This document shows positions 28,551 to 37,585 of a DNA stretch of 64,000 bases, one piece after another. The stretch comes from Calditrichia bacterium. Lineage in GTDB: Bacteria; Calditrichota; Calditrichia; RBG-13-44-9; J075. The notes beneath the pieces were generated by a model. That model was not told the DNA's origin. It saw only the letters and a list, made by a program, of their open reading frames with translations, and searched no databases. Made by a program: the position numbers and the translations under genes. Location: contig JANQRS010000072.1 of the NCBI GenBank assembly GCA_028284445.1, positions 62,001-126,000 on the forward strand. The letters are read 5' to 3'. Every line of letters begins with the position of its first letter. Positions within the stretch are counted from its first letter, which is position 1.

Positions 28551-31500
28551 ATGCAAAAAGCATCCTTTTTGCCCAAATTAGCGGTCACCCGCCCGGTTAC
28601 AATCCTGGTATCATTACTGGCTATTCTGGTCATCGGTACTGTCTCGTATACCAATATTCCGACAGAACTGCTGCCAACCGGATATACCGCCCCGTTCATG
28701 GGTGTCTGGGTTCCCTATCCGAATGCCAACCCCCAGGAAGTTGAAGAGCAAATTGCCCGGCCAATTGAAGAGCAGGTACGAACCATTTCCGGCGTCGATC
28801 AGGTCGAGAGCTACAGCCAATCCAGTGGCTGCTGGATCTGGTTGGAGCTGGCCGGCGGGGCAGATACCGACCTTGCCTACGACCAGTTACGGGACCGTAT
28901 GGAACGCGCCCGCGCCCTCCTGCCCAGCGACATAGATCGCTACTACCTGCGCCGCTTTGGGCGAAATGACGAGCCTATCATATTCCTCTCAGTGAGCTTC
29001 CCGGAGGATGTGGAAGACCCCAACTATTTGTTGGAATATTACATCAAAAAACCAATTGAGCGACTGGACGGCGTTGGTAACATCAGCACCTGGGGTGTTC
29101 GGGAAAAAAGCGTGCAGATTCTGATCGATCAGGACAAAGTACGGGCACACAATCTGAACATGTTTGAAGTCACCCGGGAACTGCAAAACGATAATTTTGC
29201 AATGTCCTCCGGGTTTGTGTATGAAGGCGGAAAGAAATTCCTGGTCCGCTCTGTGGCGCGCTTCAATTCCGTTGAAGATATTGCCGAACTTCCCTTGAAT
29301 GGCCTTGGGCTTAAGATCAAGGATATTGCTGAAGTAAAATATGCGCCAAAGAAACGAAACTGGGTCCAGCGTGTCAACGGTACCACTGGGGTACTCATAG
29401 ATATTCAGAAAGAATCCCTGGCAAACACAGTTGAATTGAGCCGCACACTTCGCGCCACCCTCGAAAATGAAATTCTGGCACACCCGAAGCTGGCAGGATG
29501 TAAAGTAGATTTGCTCTTTGTTCAGGGCGAAATCATTGAAGAAGCAGTCGACAACCTGAAACAAACCGCATTCTGGGGCGGCCTCTTCTCCATCCTTATC
29601 CTGCTGGTCTTCCTGCGCAATGTCCGCATGACCGTCATTATGATGTTGGCTATTCCGCTGTCGATTCTCATTTCCCTGGTCGTCATTTACTTCATCGGCT
29701 GGACGATCAACGTGATTGTCATGATGGGTTTAATGATCAGTGTGGGTATGGTGGTCGACAACGGCATTGTGGTATTGGAGAATATTTATCGCCGGAAATC
29801 GGAAGGCGAATCGCCGAAAAATGCCTCTATATTCGGCGCCAGTGAAGTGAACCTGGCGATTATCATGGCAACATTAACCACCATCGCGGTATTCATCCCC
29901 TTGCTGATTATGGACGACGGCGGTGGCGGATTCAATTTTTATATGCAGCGCATCGGCCTGCCGGTGATTTTTTCACTGTTGGCTTCGCTATTTGTTGCCC
30001 TGGTATTGATACCATTGGCGACCTCCAAACTGCCCAATCAGGGCATGTCCGGCGAAAGCAAACTGATACGCCGCAGCAAAGAATACTACGGCAAAGTTCT
30101 TGAGAGATCGTTGAAAAAGCGCCCGAAGGTCATTTTGGCTGCTTTCGGCATCTTTGGCGCCACAATGATATTGATGGGGCTTACGCCCAGCACAGACAAT
30201 ATGCAGGGAAATATCAACGACATTCGCCTGATGTTCGATTTACCCCCGCATTTCACCTTCTCAGATTCGGAAGACTTTTTTAAAGAGGTTGAAGACACCA
30301 TTTATGTGCATTCTGATCGCTATGGCATGAAGGCACTCGACACCGGTTTCCGGCGTGGCTTTGGGCGTATCCGCATGTATCTGGAAGATCAACCAAATGA
30401 GCAATGGTTCCATACCGTTTTCGGATGGATCAAAGACGGCCTCGGTCTAAGCGGGGACGAACCGATGACCCGGGAAGATGTGCTGGCGGATGTCAAAAAG
30501 CGTATCAATCTTCCCCCCGGCATCGAAATGCGCACCACCTGGCGGCGCAGCGGCAGCAATGACGGCGGCAGCGTCACCATCAACCTTTTCGGCGATGATA
30601 CTGATAGACTGGTCAAGATGGCGGAAGAGGTAGAACGGCGTATGCGCAGTATTGAGGGCGTTCAAAGCGTCGAAACCGATAGCGAAACTGGTGCGGATGA
30701 AATCAAAATCACTATGGATCGCGATATCGTTACCCGCAACGGCATCAACCCGAACCAGGTTGCTTATACCTTGATGTATGCAGTTCGTGGTATGAATCTG
30801 CCGCGTTTTCAAACCGATGAAAAAGAAATTGAAATGCTGGTTCAGTATCGTCCGGAAGATCGGGAAAACCTGACCCAGCTGAAAAACATGACCTTTGTGA
30901 ACAACCAGGGTCAAACCATCCCGCTGGCAGCGCTTGCCGAATTCAACGTGCAAAAAGGCTTCGGCCAGATTGCCCGGCAAAACGGCAAGACCTTCCTGGC
31001 AGTCAAGGCAAATACCACCAGCGACGAGCTTCCGGAAATCTCAAAGCAGATCGATCAACTGATGGCAGATTATCCGATGCCGTACGGGTATTCCTGGAGC
31101 AAGGGATCACGCTTCCGCCGCTTCGACGACCAGGGATCCGGCTTCATGCAGGCAATGATTTTGGCCATCGTTTTCGTTTACATTATCATGGCCATCCTCT
31201 TTGAATCCTTTATCACGCCGCTGGCGATTATCCTGGCCATTCCGCTCTCCTTTTTTGGGGCCTATGCCATGCTATTCCTGACCGGAACCACACAGGACCT
31301 GATGTCCGGAATTGGAATTACGATATTGGTGGGGGTCGTGGTAAATAATGGCATTGTTCTAATTGATATGGTCAATCGACGACGAAGTGAAGGCTACAGT
31401 CGCTTTGAAGCCATCGTTGATGCCGGAAAGCATCGCTTTCGTCCAATTATGATGACCAGTTTCACGACCATTTGCGGATTGATCCCAATGGCCGTAGGGG

Positions 31501-31742
31501 CTGGCGATTTGATCGGAATTCCCTATGCACCAATGGGCCGCGCCATCGTTGGTGGTATGCTTAGCAGCACCTTGCTAACCCTTTTGATTGTTCCGGTATT
31601 CTACACGATCTTTGATGATTTCGTCGTCTATATGCCGACAATGATCAACTGGACCAAGAAACATGTCTTCGGTATTTTCAGCAGACCGGTTGCCGGTGGT
31701 GCATTGGGAAAATCCATGAGTAATTTGATTAAGCCTGAATAG
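28551..31742 (+). CDS. Second RND efflux permease
   Basis: 1063 residues, normal HAE1/AcrB length. TM1 follows a RPVTILVSLLAILVIGTVSY segment; porter domains, TM4 with Asp403-Asn404 in VDNGIVVLEN, and the C-terminal repeat with VVVNNGIVLIDMVNRRR are all present. It pairs with the permease immediately upstream (141-base gap with a palindrome). Tandem non-identical RND genes behind one adaptor recall MdtBC, which works as a mixed trimer; this is an inference. No outer-membrane factor gene is adjacent. Confidence 0.94.
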   Translation: MQKASFLPKLAVTRPVTILVSLLAILVIGTVSYTNIPTELLPTGYTAPFMGVWVPYPNANPQEVEEQIARPIEEQVRTISGVDQVESYSQSSGCWIWLELAGGADTDLAYDQLRDRMERARALLPSDIDRYYLRRFGRNDEPIIFLSVSFPEDVEDPNYLLEYYIKKPIERLDGVGNISTWGVREKSVQILIDQDKVRAHNLNMFEVTRELQNDNFAMSSGFVYEGGKKFLVRSVARFNSVEDIAELPLNGLGLKIKDIAEVKYAPKKRNWVQRVNGTTGVLIDIQKESLANTVELSRTLRATLENEILAHPKLAGCKVDLLFVQGEIIEEAVDNLKQTAFWGGLFSILILLVFLRNVRMTVIMMLAIPLSILISLVVIYFIGWTINVIVMMGLMISVGMVVDNGIVVLENIYRRKSEGESPKNASIFGASEVNLAIIMATLTTIAVFIPLLIMDDGGGGFNFYMQRIGLPVIFSLLASLFVALVLIPLATSKLPNQGMSGESKLIRRSKEYYGKVLERSLKKRPKVILAAFGIFGATMILMGLTPSTDNMQGNINDIRLMFDLPPHFTFSDSEDFFKEVEDTIYVHSDRYGMKALDTGFRRGFGRIRMYLEDQPNEQWFHTVFGWIKDGLGLSGDEPMTREDVLADVKKRINLPPGIEMRTTWRRSGSNDGGSVTINLFGDDTDRLVKMAEEVERRMRSIEGVQSVETDSETGADEIKITMDRDIVTRNGINPNQVAYTLMYAVRGMNLPRFQTDEKEIEMLVQYRPEDRENLTQLKNMTFVNNQGQTIPLAALAEFNVQKGFGQIARQNGKTFLAVKANTTSDELPEISKQIDQLMADYPMPYGYSWSKGSRFRRFDDQGSGFMQAMILAIVFVYIIMAILFESFITPLAIILAIPLSFFGAYAMLFLTGTTQDLMSGIGITILVGVVVNNGIVLIDMVNRRRSEGYSRFEAIVDAGKHRFRPIMMTSFTTICGLIPMAVGAGDLIGIPYAPMGRAIVGGMLSSTLLTLLIVPVFYTIFDDFVVYMPTMINWTKKHVFGIFSRPVAGGALGKSMSNLIKPE

Positions 31743-31748
31743 GCTTCA

Positions 31749-31812
31749 CACGTACCGCCGCTCTGCAGCCGTACGTGATTGAGAACTGGTTGCGCGGCTC
31801 TGCCGCGCGACC
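31749..31812. terminator. Two consecutive hairpins after the RND operon
   Basis: CACGTAC/GTACGTG (31749-31777) and GGTtGCGCGGC/GCCGCGCgACC (31788-31812) form stable stems directly after the permease stop at 31742. No strong U-tract follows, so they may terminate with Rho or protect the 3' end. Confidence 0.5.
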
Positions 31813-32015
31813 CATTTCAGCCACTACCTCTCCCGCAAAATTCCCGTTTATTGTACATGTGGGCAATCCCACAAAATTGTTGGAATGCCCCCCTACCTTT
31901 TCTATTTTTACGCTATTCAATTTTCTGAATGATATCAATTTATATTTGACTTGTAGCGGACGATGATGCCAATAAAGCAAGGGCAATTCTTCCGATCTAT
32001 CTGTGGAGCAGAATC

Positions 32016-34643
32016 ATGAAACCATCTAAAGAGATCCGCCAGGAATTCATCGACTTTTTCAAAAAGTATGATCATACATTTGTCCCCAGTTCACCGGTAA
32101 TCGCACACGATGATCCGACCCTGATGTTTACCAACGCCGGCATGAACCAGTTTAAGGATGTTTTCCTGGAAACCGGCACTCGTCCCTACAAGCGTGCAGC
32201 GAATTCACAGAAATGCATCCGCGTTAGCGGTAAGCATAATGACCTGGAAGAAGTTGGACACGACAACTATCACCATACCTATTTCGAGATGCTCGGAAAC
32301 TGGTCTTTTGGTGATTATTTCAAAAAAGAAGCCATCGAATGGGCCTGGGAGTTGCTTACCGAAGTATGGGGTATTCCGAAAGAGCGCCTCTATGCCACCG
32401 TTTTTGGCGGTGACGAAGGCGATGGTCTCGAGGCAGATGTTGAAGCTGAGAATCTCTGGAAAGAAGTTACCGACATCGACCCCTCGCATATTATTCGCTG
32501 TGACAAGAAGGATAACTTCTGGGAAATGGGTGAAACCGGCCCCTGTGGTCCCTGCTCGGAAATCCACATCGACATGACCGACGACCTTTCCGGCGGTCCG
32601 TTGGTCAATGCAGATGACGAACGCGTGATCGAGATCTGGAACCTGGTATTCATTCAATATAATCGCGAGAAGGGCGGCGGTCTCAAGAAGCTGCCGGCAC
32701 AGCACGTCGATACCGGTATGGGATTTGAGCGTATCGTGCGCATTCTGCAAAACGTCACCTCAAACTATGATACGGACATCTTCACCCCGATCCTCCATGC
32801 GATCGGCAAAGAAGTTGGCATCGATTACAAAAGTGCGGACAAGGAAATCAAGGCCGCCTTCCAGGTTGTTGCCGATCATGTGCGCATGCTGACATTCTCA
32901 ATCACCGACGGTGAATTGCCATCGAATGAAACGCGTGGTTACGTCCTGCGACGCATTCTTCGTCGCGCTGCTCGCTACGGCCGCAAGCTGAACATGAGCG
33001 AACCCTTCATTTATAAAATTGTGGATGCGGTAGTCGATGTCAATGGTGACGCTTTCCCGGAAGTGGTACAGCGGGCCTCTTTTGTAAAAGATGTGATCAA
33101 GTCAGAAGAAGAAAGCTTCAACAAAACTCTGGATCGCGGTATCGATCTGTTTAATGATATTGTGAAGCAGGTGAAGGACAGCAATAAAGACATTATTCCC
33201 GGCGTTGAAGCGTTTAAGCTATACGATACTTTCGGTTTCCCGGTTGATCTGACCCGGGTAATGGCTGAAGAATTGCAGATGAGCGTTGACAAAGCAGGCT
33301 TTGAAACAGAGATGACGCAGCAGCGTGAACGCGCTCGTCAGGCCGGGAAATTTAAGCTGGAAGACGAAAGCGCTGACGATTGGATTGAGCTGACACCAGC
33401 TGCTGAGACATCTTTCAACGGGTATGAAGAAACCGATCTGGAAACCGAGATCAACAAATATGCGATTCGTGACGGACAGTATCATGTGGTACTGACAGTT
33501 ACTCCTTTTTATGCGGAATCCGGTGGACAGGTTGGTGACATCGGTAAGATTGTCGGTGAAGGATTTGAGTTGGAGGTTGTCGATACGCGCAAGCAGAATG
33601 GCGAAAGCGTTTCGATTTGCAACGCCAAAGGCGATATCGAGCTTAAGAATGCCAATGTCCGGGCGATTGTTGATCTGGATTGGCGAACACCAACAACCTA
33701 TAATCACACAGCGACCCATTTGCTGCAGGCAGCCTTGCAAGAGGTCCTGGGCAATCATGTTCGCCAGGCCGGTTCGCTGGTTGCGCCCGATTATTTGCGG
33801 TTCGATTTTACCCATTTCAAGAAAATTGAGCGGGATGAGCTCGAACAGATCGAATGGCTGGTCAATGAAAAGATCCAGGAAAATCTTGCTGTCACCTATG
33901 AATACACCAAACACGCTGAAGCCAAAGAGCGTGGTGCGATGGCCTTATTTGGTGAGAAGTATGGCGATATCGTTCGGGTGGTCTCAATTGAACCATTCAG
34001 CCTGGAACTTTGCGGGGGCTGCCATGTGAAGGCCACCGGCCAAATCGGCAGCTTTGTTATTACGCAGGAAAGCAGCATTGCCAGCGGCGTGCGACGGATC
34101 GAAGCACTGACCGGGCCAAAAGCCGTGCAATTTATGACCGGCAATCGCGACGTGGTCAGTCATCTGACGCAGTTACTCAACGTGCCCGGCGACAATCTCG
34201 CACAGCGCGTTCAAGAACTGCTGGATCAAAATCGCAGCCTGGAAAAAGAACTGCAAAAAATCCAGGCTCAGGAAGTCCTGCAGCGCAGCGACGACTTCCT
34301 CGGCAAAGCTGAAAGCGTTGGCGATGTTTCACTGGTCCTGGAAGAATTTAACGATATGGAAGTTGATTTGCTGAAGCAGCTCGGCGACAAATTGCGGCAA
34401 ACGGCAAAATCAACCGTCGGCTTCTTTGTGAATCACAACGACGGTCGGGTGAACTTCGTCTGTGCTGTAACGGATGACCTCATCAAAGACAAGGGCATCA
34501 AAGCTGGTGACCTGGTCCGCGATGCAGCGAAACTTGCCGGTGGTGGCGGTGGCGGTCGTCCGCACCTGGCAACAGCCGGAGCAAAAAGCGCTGACAAGCT
34601 GCCGGACGTCTATGCCTTCCTTAGGGAGAAACTGGCAGGGTAA
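32016..34643 (+). CDS. alaS: Alanine--tRNA ligase
   Basis: 875 residues, the same as the usual bacterial length. It charges tRNA-Ala in the cytoplasm and edits Ser/Gly mischarging. N-terminal class II catalytic core opens with IRQEFIDFFKKYDHTFVPSSPV and a FTNAGMNQFKD motif. The editing domain carries His564 and His568 (HTATH) and Cys666 with His670 (CGGCH), matching the zinc/editing residues of the E. coli enzyme position for position. The C-terminal C-Ala domain ends with a Gly-rich GGGGGGRP motif. Start chosen at the ATG after GGAG. Upstream 273 bases contain the hairpins and an AT-rich promoter region. Confidence 0.98.
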   Translation: MKPSKEIRQEFIDFFKKYDHTFVPSSPVIAHDDPTLMFTNAGMNQFKDVFLETGTRPYKRAANSQKCIRVSGKHNDLEEVGHDNYHHTYFEMLGNWSFGDYFKKEAIEWAWELLTEVWGIPKERLYATVFGGDEGDGLEADVEAENLWKEVTDIDPSHIIRCDKKDNFWEMGETGPCGPCSEIHIDMTDDLSGGPLVNADDERVIEIWNLVFIQYNREKGGGLKKLPAQHVDTGMGFERIVRILQNVTSNYDTDIFTPILHAIGKEVGIDYKSADKEIKAAFQVVADHVRMLTFSITDGELPSNETRGYVLRRILRRAARYGRKLNMSEPFIYKIVDAVVDVNGDAFPEVVQRASFVKDVIKSEEESFNKTLDRGIDLFNDIVKQVKDSNKDIIPGVEAFKLYDTFGFPVDLTRVMAEELQMSVDKAGFETEMTQQRERARQAGKFKLEDESADDWIELTPAAETSFNGYEETDLETEINKYAIRDGQYHVVLTVTPFYAESGGQVGDIGKIVGEGFELEVVDTRKQNGESVSICNAKGDIELKNANVRAIVDLDWRTPTTYNHTATHLLQAALQEVLGNHVRQAGSLVAPDYLRFDFTHFKKIERDELEQIEWLVNEKIQENLAVTYEYTKHAEAKERGAMALFGEKYGDIVRVVSIEPFSLELCGGCHVKATGQIGSFVITQESSIASGVRRIEALTGPKAVQFMTGNRDVVSHLTQLLNVPGDNLAQRVQELLDQNRSLEKELQKIQAQEVLQRSDDFLGKAESVGDVSLVLEEFNDMEVDLLKQLGDKLRQTAKSTVGFFVNHNDGRVNFVCAVTDDLIKDKGIKAGDLVRDAAKLAGGGGGGRPHLATAGAKSADKLPDVYAFLREKLAG

Positions 34644-34656
34644 TTGTCTTAAACGT

Positions 34657-34706
34657 TTCACATCCCCCTAAATCCCCCTGCGAAGGAGGACAAAGGGGGA
34701 TGTGAA
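34657..34706. repeat. 50-bp intergenic palindrome, C-rich/G-rich family
   Basis: Outer arms TTCACATCCCCCT and AGGGGGATGTGAA pair over 13 bp, with a weaker inner CCCCCT/AGGAGG stem. It lies 14 bases after the alaS stop, between convergent genes, and has the same length and near-identical left arm as the copy at 28462. Confidence 0.85.
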
Positions 34707-34772
34707 GAAACAAGCCTCGTCAGAATCTATTGGAACTCGCGCAGAGCCACACACCAGCGTTTTCGTTCGTTC

Positions 34773-36518
34773 CTAATCCTGCACCGCGGCAACATCCTTC
34801 TTATCACCACCCAACTCATAACAAACCATTTCGGCGCCGTTGCGCACAAAGAGATTGCCATTCGCAAATACCGGATGATTCCAGGTCTTGCCGCTTAGCG
34901 CCTGCACACTGCCTAGCTCTTCATAGCCATCCGGTGACACGCTGGAGAGGATAACTTCTCCCTTTTCCGTCAAAGAAATCATCTTTTCCAGATCTTTTAG
35001 CAAGAGCACCTGTCCCGGTCCGCGACGCTGCCCCTTCCAGATACGTTTGCCGTTTGACAAATCGAAACAGGTCATGAACTTGCGACTGTAGCCATAGCCA
35101 TAGCCCTTGTGAGTAACAAAGTCCCAGAACTCTACCTTGATCGGACTGGCTTTCCAGATTTCTTCAACCTGCCAGTTATCGCCGCTCCCGGTAATCTGCA
35201 GCATCTTCAAACTGGCATCATTGCCGGCCGCAGCGATGAATTTACCATCTTCCAACAGTGCCGGTTGCAACATTCTTCCATAGGATGTTTTCCAGGGAAA
35301 TGTCCAAAGCACTTTGCCATTGCTGGCGCTAACCCCACTGATACTGGCCTCACCAATACAAACAATTTGTGCTTCGCCATTCACCTCGAAGAGCTGCGGC
35401 GAACTATACCCGTCCGTACCAACAGATGCGCTCCATCGCAGGCGCCCGCTGTTTATGTCGTAAGCCAGCAGGGATTTATCATTCTTTCCCCATGAGAAGA
35501 CCGATACCATATTTCCGACAACCAGCGGCGAACCGGCATATCCCCATTCCGGTGTTTTCGAATCACCATCTTTGACGATATCCGCTTGCCAAAGCAGTTG
35601 GCCACTTCCGGCATCCAGCTTGTTTAACTTTCCGCCGGCAGTCAACGCATAAACGGCGCTGTTGACAAACGTTGGTGTCGCCCGCGGGCCGGCGCCGGAG
35701 ACTGTCTCTTCAAAACGCCCTGAGGTCAGGTGCGCCCAGATTTCCTCTCCGCTTTTGGTATCGTAGGCAACAACAGCTTCACTATCTCCACGCTGCTCCT
35801 GGGTAAACAGGAGACCGCCGGCAACCGACATAGACGACCAGCCTGGTCCAACCTTTCGTCGCCAAACCTCACGCGGTGGGAACGCCTGCCAATCTGTTGG
35901 AATAGCGGCATAGCGAACCAGGCTGTTACGCTCCGGTCCGCGGAACCCCGGCCAGTCACCGGGAGATATCTTCACGGTATCAACTACGGCATCGCTAATG
36001 CCGGAAGATATATTGGCCAGGAAATCATTTTCATTCGTTTCAGCCCAGCGCCAGGCAACTTCAAATACACCGTCAGAGCCGATGCCATCGAGCCGAAAAA
36101 GCAGTGTAAAAGCACAGCCGGCAAGCAAGGCAGCAATTGTTGCGTATCGGCGCACGCCCTCGCCGGCATTCCAGACAACAGCCAGGGCAACTGTGGCCAG
36201 TGAAAGCACGAAGGGCAGCCCGTAAAAAAATAAGGGCATCATCATTTCATGACCGCGTAACAGGTAGGCGATCAGGCCACCGGCAGCAAGCGTTCCCAGC
36301 CCAACCCACCTCAATGAGGAAACTGGTTCACCGGAACGAAACCACCAAACGCCCAATCCGACAACAAGCATAGCAACGGTTCCTAAAGCGATGCCAAAGC
36401 GCGGTCCCATGTCCATTTCCATTGTGGCATTGACCAGGAAGCCGATCCAATACAAGGCAACCAGGATTAATGGGATACGTAGGCTGGCCGGTTTTTTCTC
36501 ACCTTTTTGCTTCGCCAT
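34773..36518 (-). CDS. Membrane-anchored PQQ-type beta-propeller protein
   Basis: 581 residues. I prefer the ATG at 36518, preceded by AAGGA; a longer frame from 36551 lacks a ribosome site. The first 160 residues contain about five membrane helices. The rest (about 195-570) is an eight-bladed PQQ/YVTN-like propeller beginning at SPGDWPGFRGPERNSLV, with repeated AYDxxSGxxxWxxxxG blades. Such proteins are often annotated as outer-membrane assembly (BamB-like) or quinoprotein, but key PQQ-dehydrogenase residues are not evident, so enzymatic activity is doubtful. Downstream of the TPR lipoprotein gene on the same strand. Confidence 0.85.
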   Translation of the reverse strand: MAKQKGEKKPASLRIPLILVALYWIGFLVNATMEMDMGPRFGIALGTVAMLVVGLGVWWFRSGEPVSSLRWVGLGTLAAGGLIAYLLRGHEMMMPLFFYGLPFVLSLATVALAVVWNAGEGVRRYATIAALLAGCAFTLLFRLDGIGSDGVFEVAWRWAETNENDFLANISSGISDAVVDTVKISPGDWPGFRGPERNSLVRYAAIPTDWQAFPPREVWRRKVGPGWSSMSVAGGLLFTQEQRGDSEAVVAYDTKSGEEIWAHLTSGRFEETVSGAGPRATPTFVNSAVYALTAGGKLNKLDAGSGQLLWQADIVKDGDSKTPEWGYAGSPLVVGNMVSVFSWGKNDKSLLAYDINSGRLRWSASVGTDGYSSPQLFEVNGEAQIVCIGEASISGVSASNGKVLWTFPWKTSYGRMLQPALLEDGKFIAAAGNDASLKMLQITGSGDNWQVEEIWKASPIKVEFWDFVTHKGYGYGYSRKFMTCFDLSNGKRIWKGQRRGPGQVLLLKDLEKMISLTEKGEVILSSVSPDGYEELGSVQALSGKTWNHPVFANGNLFVRNGAEMVCYELGGDKKDVAAVQD

Positions 36519-36552
36519 AATTTGTCCTTTTATTGTTTTCAATAAATCCATA

Positions 36553-36617
36553 TTTGCCTGATTATCCCCCCTCTATCTCCCCCCGGGGGGGAGATAGAGG
36601 GGGGATAATCAGGCAAA
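36553..36617. repeat. 65-bp near-perfect palindrome, C-rich/G-rich family
   Basis: A 32-base left arm starting TTTGCCTGATTATCCCCCC pairs perfectly with the right arm around one central G. It sits between the co-directional TPR lipoprotein and propeller genes, 26 bases beyond the TPR stop, and is the longest member of the family here. Confidence 0.88.
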
Positions 36618-36643
36618 GAAGTCAAAATTCGAGAAACACTTGT

Positions 36644-37582
36644 CTACTTCCCAATCACCAACTGCGCTTCCGCCGCAATATGTCCAAATGACGCCCAAAT
36701 TTTTCCGCTGACCAGATCGCGTAGCGCGGCGTCAGCTTTATCCAGTTGTCCATTGTATGCATACCAGTTTGCAATCCCATATTTCAAACCATCGCTACCC
36801 GAGGTTTCTTCTCCATTTTTGCCTGTCTGAATCTCCTCAAGTGTAAGCAAGCCTTTGTAGAAACGGCAGAGCTTGTAATAGTCAAAACTTTCAATGACAT
36901 GCATATTGGAGTGAATCGGCGCCAATGCTGCGTCAGCGCTATCAGAATCCCCCATCATACGATGCGCCATGTGCTTCCAGTGAAGAAATGCAACCATCAT
37001 ATCATCATTGGTGACTGCCTTGAGTCCCGCTTCATATGCCTTAATCGCTCCGACCCAATCCTGCTTAAGGTAGCGAGCCAAACCCAGGTGATACCAGATA
37101 TTGGTATGCAAACTGCTCACAGGGATGTTTTGCGCATTGGGTTGTCCATCAGGCTCAACCTGATCCGGACGACCTTCAATCAGCTTCACTGCTGCTTCAA
37201 AATCGGCAATTGCACGATCGAACTCGCGGATGGAAATATAGCGATGACCACGATGCCGATACAAGCGCGCATCTTTTGGGAACTGGCGAATACCGGTAGT
37301 ATATATCTCAATCGCTTGTCGATAGTCGCCGGTATAGGCAGTCCAGCGGCCATACCATATCAGGCTGTCTGCATCATCGCGATTGCGCTCATATGCCTTC
37401 CGGGCCAATTCGAATTTTTCTGCCGTATTTTGATATGGGCTGGAGGCAAACAGCAATTCGCCGGTCAATGCACGGGCTTGCGCGCCATCCGGCAGTTCGC
37501 TAAACAGCGGTGTTTCCTTGTTGCTTTGACACGAATAAAGGAGCAGTACGCCGAGCATTATCCACTTCATGCATTTTTCCAT
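36644..37582 (-). CDS. TPR-repeat lipoprotein
   Basis: 312 residues. Lipobox LLLYSC marks a lipoprotein signal; Met5 at 37570 is an alternative start giving the same mature protein. Residues about 50-300 contain tetratricopeptide repeats, clearest at YGRWTAYTGDYRQAIEIYTTGIRQFP, YRHRGHRYISIREFDRAIADFEAAVK and LGLARYLKQDWVGAIKAYEAGLK. Probably a periplasm-facing scaffold. The start lies 3 bases after the stop of the fucosidase gene, so the two are co-transcribed; its partner is unknown. Confidence 0.88.
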   Translation of the reverse strand: MEKCMKWIMLGVLLLYSCQSNKETPLFSELPDGAQARALTGELLFASSPYQNTAEKFELARKAYERNRDDADSLIWYGRWTAYTGDYRQAIEIYTTGIRQFPKDARLYRHRGHRYISIREFDRAIADFEAAVKLIEGRPDQVEPDGQPNAQNIPVSSLHTNIWYHLGLARYLKQDWVGAIKAYEAGLKAVTNDDMMVAFLHWKHMAHRMMGDSDSADAALAPIHSNMHVIESFDYYKLCRFYKGLLTLEEIQTGKNGEETSGSDGLKYGIANWYAYNGQLDKADAALRDLVSGKIWASFGHIAAEAQLVIGK

Positions 37583-37585
37583 ATT

